From: Styela clava
Lineage: Eukaryota > Chordata > Ascidiacea > Stolidobranchia > Styelidae
Assembly (NCBI RefSeq): GCF_964204865.1
Contig: NC_135262.1
Span: 4,402,001-4,466,000, forward strand
Direction of reading: 5' to 3'
Length of the DNA stretch: 64,000 bases
The notes under the pieces are model-generated. The model saw nothing but the letters and a program-made list of their open reading frames with translations, did not search any database and was not told the DNA's origin. A program made the position numbers and the translations under genes. Below, piece after piece: positions 58,604 through 64,000 of the stretch. How positions within the stretch are numbered: position 1 is the first letter of the stretch; each line of letters starts with the position of its first letter.

Positions 58604-59808
58604 CAATGCTATATTTATATCATAAGCATTAAGAATATATGAAACAGGCCACTATGAGTTCCACTTGATTTTTAAGCGTTTCAATTTGATTAAATTATCT
58701 ATTTTGATAATATACATAGACAATGAATGATTATTATAGGGCAATTTTCTGTATTTGAGCCGAATTTTATTGATATGCTAGTTTGAAAAACTCAAACAAG
58801 ATAAATCATGTATTAATATGTAGTTTTACTCTATAGTCTTCATATCTATGTGTAGTTCTATACGCTGTATCGTTTAAATTTGGTTTGTTCCATGAATTTT
58901 ATTTTTTATTCAAAACATAACTTGATGGTGTGGAACTGGCCACTGTTCTATATTCTCTTTGCTGACTGAATAGCTGAAGGAAGAGTTCTATGAAAAATTC
59001 ACCGAGGTTTAATTTTAGAATGAAACTTCTTATCTTTTAAGATTTGTTTGTGGCTGAACTCAGAGGGATATGTACTGATTAATTTCTACTAGTATAAATA
59101 TTGTTCGTTTTTTATTTATTGCAATTATTTTATATATTTTGCAGCTTATTCGTATTTGGCCAAGTTTCTATTAATCTCAATCTATGTGAGGAATTTAGGT
59201 CTCAGTGCTAGTAAACCATATCCTATAATTGTTACCTTTAGTATTTATATTTTTCTTTAGCGTAGTGTTGGGTGCAAAAGCTTAATTTGGCAGTGAGGAG
59301 GGACATTACGTCCATAATAGTTGGAGAAAATCATCTCACAATATATAACATTGTTCTGTGTAAAATTGTGAGAACTGGTGTTCGAACTGAGTTAGCATCA
59401 GATATTAATATCTTAGATACAAACCCCATGGCCACCTCACCGAGTACGACTTGTATATCACAACCTAGATGATGTAACTTTCTTTTGTTAATTCATATAT
59501 ACTTTGCTTTCCTATATTCTTCATTTGATAATACTCATGCCTGGCTATATTGATCAATCAGACATGTCTTGTAGCATTGAGCAAGCACTGTTATTGGCAA
59601 AAAATTTGTAGTCACCAACAGAATTTGTTATTGTGCATCCCCAGTGCATTCTCAAAGGAAATTTTTATAATTTTATATAATTGATTTAAGAAATTGCGGT
59701 AGGTAATCAGAAATTTCTTCAAATATATGCAACATTTTACTGCATTTAATAACTTGTTGTATTATATTTAGTTTTAAATCTAGTGAGTTGTCTAAATATT
59801 TGATTATA
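58604..59808. other. K5 to relic-5 interval
   Basis: Near-identical to 40455-41678. No gene. Confidence 0.45.
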
Positions 59809-59973
59809 ATGGAATTTGACTCTGGTATTAATGAAAATGAACACAAAAACATAATGATGACGAAATTTGATGATTTGAGAAAGAAGAATACCATTCTGAT
59901 CTCACAATCAAAGTATGAAGCAGAGAGTTTCTGCAAAGTTTTCAATCTCAAATTTTGGGTTTCTCTGAAATAG
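59809..59973 (+). pseudogene. Relic of a kelch gene 5' end (relic 5)
   Basis: Near-identical to relic 3 (41679-41843), with Phe for Tyr in AESFCKVF. Confidence 0.65.
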
Positions 59974-60163
59974 AGTCAGAATTTTCGCCAGCATGGAAAT
60001 GTATTCGAAGTCACAATCATTGTTAACCCAAATTGGATTTGCAAAATCAATAGGTGTTTGGAAGTGGAGTCAGTTGAAAGTTTTCCAGGACCACATAACT
60101 CTTCTAGTCCTATCAATAAATATCTAGAATGAATATTTAACAATTATCATTCTTTCTAAAGTA

Positions 60164-60640
60164 AATGTTTTTAGATCTTGACCGAATATCTGAATACTAT
60201 CGCGTTCCGTTCCAACTTCTGAAAAACACAGAGGAGGATTTCTTTGCGAAAGGTTCGGTTAAAGCTCAGCGTTTGTTGACTTACGTACAGAAAGAATCAC
60301 CTGAACATTTGAATGGACTTTTAGATGAGATTTTCAAAAGAATCTGGGTCGACAATGTTGACATTTCTGAAAATAAAAGCTTACGAGAAGCGTGTGAAGC
60401 AGCTGGATTGTCCTCCATAGAATCTTCCAATGCTTTGAATGAAATAAATCATCAATCTGTCAAGGAAGAACTGAAGAAAGGTACTTCATATGCTATTGAG
60501 TGCGAGGTGTTTGGCACTGCTACATATATATTACACAAAAATGGAAGATGGAATGGAAGGACATGTTGTTTGGTACTGATAGAATATTCCTCCTTGCTCA
60601 TTATTTGAATGAGCCATGGCCAGTGTTCCCAAATAATGAA
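60164..60640 (+). pseudogene. GST kappa exon 2 copy 5, broken
   Basis: The acceptor is lost (TCTAAAG) and TAA precedes the Met, as in copy 3. Its first 120 bp equal copy 3; after about 60280 it matches copy 4 better (VQKESPEHLNG). An insertion near 60545 (GGAAGATGGAATGGAAGG) shifts the frame, and the end reads out of phase to 60608. FGTA replaces the FGTP loop. Confidence 0.8.
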
Positions 60641-62301
60641 TGAATATGAACTAATTCCTGTGTCAACTCTATTGATAAATATGATTAAGGGGACTTAAAT
60701 ATTATAAGTATGATTTCGGTTAATATTGTACACAGCTTATTGCTGACATACATAAAAACACAGCTACATAAAAATATCAATCGAAAAGCTGCCGAAAATT
60801 GAACAATTTTTCCATCTTTAATGCGATTGGCGAGTCTATTATCCACATGACAAACTACAGATGTCTTTTGTCACCTCTTTATCTATAATCTCTGATTTGA
60901 TTGTTGTAAGCACAGTACCTCATTATTGCTGTTGTTTAAATATATATTACACCTTTGTTGGAGGTACTTAAACCACTGCTATCTTTAGATGTGACCGATT
61001 GAAGTTTAATACCGTATTACCCCGAATATAAGTCCTAGCCTGAATTTCAAAAATGATTAAAATAAGACCTAATCGATTATGCAAAATATTTTTTTGACTT
61101 AGTTGATAGCAATAAATTTCTCCTACACGTTTTGAAGGATTAGTCAAAAACGTATGAGAGAGAAAAAGGTTTAAAGATCTGAATAATCTATGTTTAGCAG
61201 TTTTTTAAACTAAAAATATGTTATTCATAAGTAAATTGATCTCGGTTTTCATATTTTGTATATTTAAAAATCTTTTAATTCTTTACTGTGTAATTTCGTT
61301 TTTGATAAATGAAAATAAAAAATCCTCTAAAAATAAGCCCTGGTGTTATTTTTTGAAAGAAAATTGAAATAAGACCCGGTCTAATTTTTGAGGAAACACG
61401 GTATACTTCTTGTATTATATTATTTTGACTTTGTAGCACACCCATTTTGTGCACCAATGTTGTCATAAAAATTTCTTTAAAATGTTAAAATTTTATTGGG
61501 TTATTTTTAAATTATTCATTTTGTATTGCTTTCATATCATGTAAGATTATTGCATACTTTGTCAATGGCCACATTTAAATTTACATTTTGATGAAAATTT
61601 TGAGTTAAGTTCCATTTGTCTTTGAATGTGATCATATTTTTTGTTCATTTGCTCGGAACAAGGCTTTAGACAAATTATAGCAAAAATATATTTGTTGTTG
61701 AACCGATTAACCATCGTTAGTATAATAGAAAAAGCCTTTTCATATTCATCCCATAAGGAGTGAAAATCAATACCATAGCTTAGTCATATAGTGAACTACT
61801 TACTGCCTCTTATTCAATTACCAGACCAAGAGGTATATTTTCTCTGGTTATTCAGTCTAGATCAGTGGTTTTGAACCTTTTTGGTGTAGCGAAATATTGC
61901 CCTTCGCATAACTGGTTTCTCGATATTTCTCTCACCTTCATTTTGTGTTAAAAAAATGCCTAGTAACCTGTTATCAGCAACTTCACGCATGTTCATAACT
62001 GAAAGATTCAGTGATAAACACCGATTAGAGAAAAATATTCGATTCAAGTCGAAAAATTATTCGATTTTGGACAGCCCTACCTATTAGCCAGTCAATTGAA
62101 TCATATTTTATAAACATGCAAGACTTTACATGCCCCTTGTATACCAACAATTAGTGGTAGCTTAATTTTGAAGCATGTAGCTTCAATTGGAATCAAAATT
62201 TTTATGAAATGCTCCCTTTGATAATTTCTAGTAGCTATCAACATAAACCCAACCCAATAAATTCCAGTAATATTTTTTAACCAATTGCTAAACTTCTCCA
62301 G
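60641..62301. other. K6 upstream region
   Basis: Diverged K1-type upstream sequence. A truncated hAT left end (CAGTGGTTTTGAACCTTTTT) starts at 61863. No gene. Ends in the CTTCTCCAG acceptor. Confidence 0.45.
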
Positions 62302-62321
62302 GTTGCATGGACATATTTTAG
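62302..62321 (+). promoter_or_regulatory. K6 5' leader: acceptor and 4-codon uORF
   Basis: ATG at 62307 closed by TAG at 62319-62321. Confidence 0.45.
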
Positions 62322-62354
62322 TGAACATAAGTTAATTAGAATAATAACTTGACA

Positions 62355-63998
62355 ATGGCAAAGGTTTCGGATAAAGAGTTTGATTTGGATATTGATGTAA
62401 ATGAACACAATGCATTGATGATGGAAAAAATGCATAGTATGAGGAAAGACGGACAACATTCTGACCTCGTCATCAAAGTAGGAAGTGAGGAGTTCCTGGT
62501 TCACAAGAACATGATGTCAGCGGGTTCTGATTATTTCGATGCGATGTTGTCACATGATAACTTGGAGACCAACACAGGAATTGTTGACATGCAAGATGTT
62601 GATGTGGAATCAGTAAAGGTTTGCATTGATTACATTTACACTGGAAAAGCTTCAATTACCTTGGAAAGAAGTGAACAACTACTCCATGTTGCAACTTTGA
62701 TGCAGTTGTCAGTACTTTGTGATAAGATAGCTGAGTTCCTCAAAGCTAAGTTGGATGTGAAATCATTTCTCATCATCAAACAAATTGCTTCTATGTTTGA
62801 AATTCAAACATTAATAACAGCTTGTGATGATTTTGCATTGTCTAATATGGGAGCAATTTCTCAGGAAGAATGCTTCAATGAATTGGATGTGGAATTCATC
62901 TCTTTCATGGTTGGATCGAAAAATTTATCTTATTCTGAGGATTCTAAACTTGCTGTTCTTCTGCAGTGGATCAAAGCTGATATTGACCAACGAAGGAAGC
63001 TTCTGGTTGAAATGATAAATTTAATAAACCTGAACAATGTTTCTTATCGATATGCAACATTCTTAGTGGAAAATGAAAGACTGTGTTCTGAATCACCTGT
63101 GATTTTGAAATTATTGTTTCTCAAAATGGCGGAGAAGTTTGGCGTTGAAGGAGCATCTGCAGAAATCCCCGCTAGTGCATCTGAATTCAATGCTTTTGCT
63201 GTTTTTGACAAGACTTCCAAAACAATAAATTCATTCTATCCAGAAAAAAGTGAATGGCAGGAATTAAAAAATCTGCATGATAGTATGATAAACAGCAATT
63301 ACACTGCTGTCATGGTGAAGGATTTTATCTATGTTTTTATTGGTAATTGTTCAGTATATCGAATTAATATTTCTGAACCAGATTCAACTTGGAATAAAAT
63401 TGCTGATCATCAATGTCACCATGGTCAATATTTACGAGCAGCAGTTTGTGATGGATTCATTTATTTGTGTGACAAGGAAACATTGGACGAGTACAATATC
63501 AGTCAAAACATGTGGACGGTGGTAAAAAGTGAAAAAATTACGCTATACAATTGTACTTTAGTTGGACTGCAGGAATCACTTTATGTAATAGGAGGTTTTT
63601 TAAATGGTAGTTTATCCTCAGTGAGTCGATATTCACAACAATCTTCTTGGTCTTCAGTCAAAGCGATGAATGTTCACAGGCAAAATCCTGCTGCTACTGT
63701 TTATGGAAATCGAATATTTGTAGCAGGCGGATTTGATGGTGTATATTTATCTAGTACAGAGTTCTATAATCCACAAACAGATTCTTGGACAAATTTATCA
63801 TCCATGACTGTTCCTCGGGGTGGTTTTTGTCTTTATGCTGTAGAAAACAAACTATTTGCAATTGGAGGTAATAGACAGGGATCAAAATCAATTGAGAAAT
63901 ACAATTTTGAATCAAGTCGTTGGGAGCATCTTATGAATTTTCCAGATAATATGGATATTGCTCCACGAGCCAGTCTGGCATTTAAACTTCCACCATAG
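62355..63998 (+). CDS. BTB-BACK-Kelch protein K6
   Basis: Intron-less, 547 aa, ATG in TTGACAATGGC. BTB is nearly the same as K2, K3 and K5. BACK has DVKSFLIIKQ. Kelch blades include SLYVIGGFLNG, RIFVAGGFDG and KLFAIGGNRQ. The outer propeller segment (FYPEKSEWQELKNLHDSMI; CHHGQYLRAAVCDGFIYLC) is nearest K3. Here His replaces the Pro of NVPR (AMNVHRQNPAATV). The stop is 2 bp before the window end, so the array may continue beyond it. Confidence 0.92.
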   Translation: MAKVSDKEFDLDIDVNEHNALMMEKMHSMRKDGQHSDLVIKVGSEEFLVHKNMMSAGSDYFDAMLSHDNLETNTGIVDMQDVDVESVKVCIDYIYTGKASITLERSEQLLHVATLMQLSVLCDKIAEFLKAKLDVKSFLIIKQIASMFEIQTLITACDDFALSNMGAISQEECFNELDVEFISFMVGSKNLSYSEDSKLAVLLQWIKADIDQRRKLLVEMINLINLNNVSYRYATFLVENERLCSESPVILKLLFLKMAEKFGVEGASAEIPASASEFNAFAVFDKTSKTINSFYPEKSEWQELKNLHDSMINSNYTAVMVKDFIYVFIGNCSVYRINISEPDSTWNKIADHQCHHGQYLRAAVCDGFIYLCDKETLDEYNISQNMWTVVKSEKITLYNCTLVGLQESLYVIGGFLNGSLSSVSRYSQQSSWSSVKAMNVHRQNPAATVYGNRIFVAGGFDGVYLSSTEFYNPQTDSWTNLSSMTVPRGGFCLYAVENKLFAIGGNRQGSKSIEKYNFESSRWEHLMNFPDNMDIAPRASLAFKLPP

Positions 63999-64000
63999 TC

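Overview
The window is eukaryotic and animal: it is AT-rich, with introns carrying GT/AG splice sites, many decayed class II transposons of hAT type and SINE-like repeats. The proteins (Neuralized with two NHR domains and a RING, BTB-BACK-Kelch proteins, kappa-class glutathione S-transferase, a C-type lectin) are metazoan. An invertebrate deuterostome, perhaps an ascidian tunicate, is my best guess. That is an inference from overall character, not from a diagnostic marker.

Layout. Positions 1-6925 hold no convincing gene: a 322-bp tandem duplication inside an interspersed repeat, an inverted partner of that repeat, a 992-bp hAT element with a perfect 8-bp target-site duplication (TSD), and older hAT remnants. 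Positions 6926-9986 (minus strand) hold a four-exon secreted C-type lectin gene whose exons join in frame. Positions 9987-14861 are repeat-rich intergenic DNA. Positions 14906-17200 (plus) hold a Neuralized-type E3 ubiquitin ligase with an uninterrupted coding region. Positions 17201-21364 hold a hAT relic that still encodes two pieces of transposase, a foldback element and telomere-like units.

Positions 21365-28347 (plus) hold a two-exon GST kappa gene with a second, frameshifted copy of exon 1 in its intron. From 28 kb to the window end there is a tandem array. Six intact intron-less BTB-BACK-Kelch genes (K1-K6, all plus strand, 547-549 aa) alternate with decayed copies of GST kappa exon 2. 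Four of the five inter-gene intervals also carry a small relic of a kelch gene's 5' end. GST kappa exon 2 and the DNA around it have therefore been copied together with the kelch gene as one unit.

How the array evolved can be read from the sequence. Positions about 28.35-33.48 kb and 47.98-54.88 kb are near-identical, as are about 37.6-42.15 kb and 55.75-60.28 kb. K5 is a chimera: its upstream and 5' part is K3-like and its 3' part K2-like. One hAT element, inserted 1 bp after the K2/K5 stop codon, is present in both copies and so predates the duplication. Another (52864-54650) is present in only one copy, and its empty site survives at about 33245. The six proteins are almost invariant in the BTB domain and vary most in the first half of the Kelch propeller, as expected if they are Cullin-3 adaptors diversifying in substrate recognition (inference).
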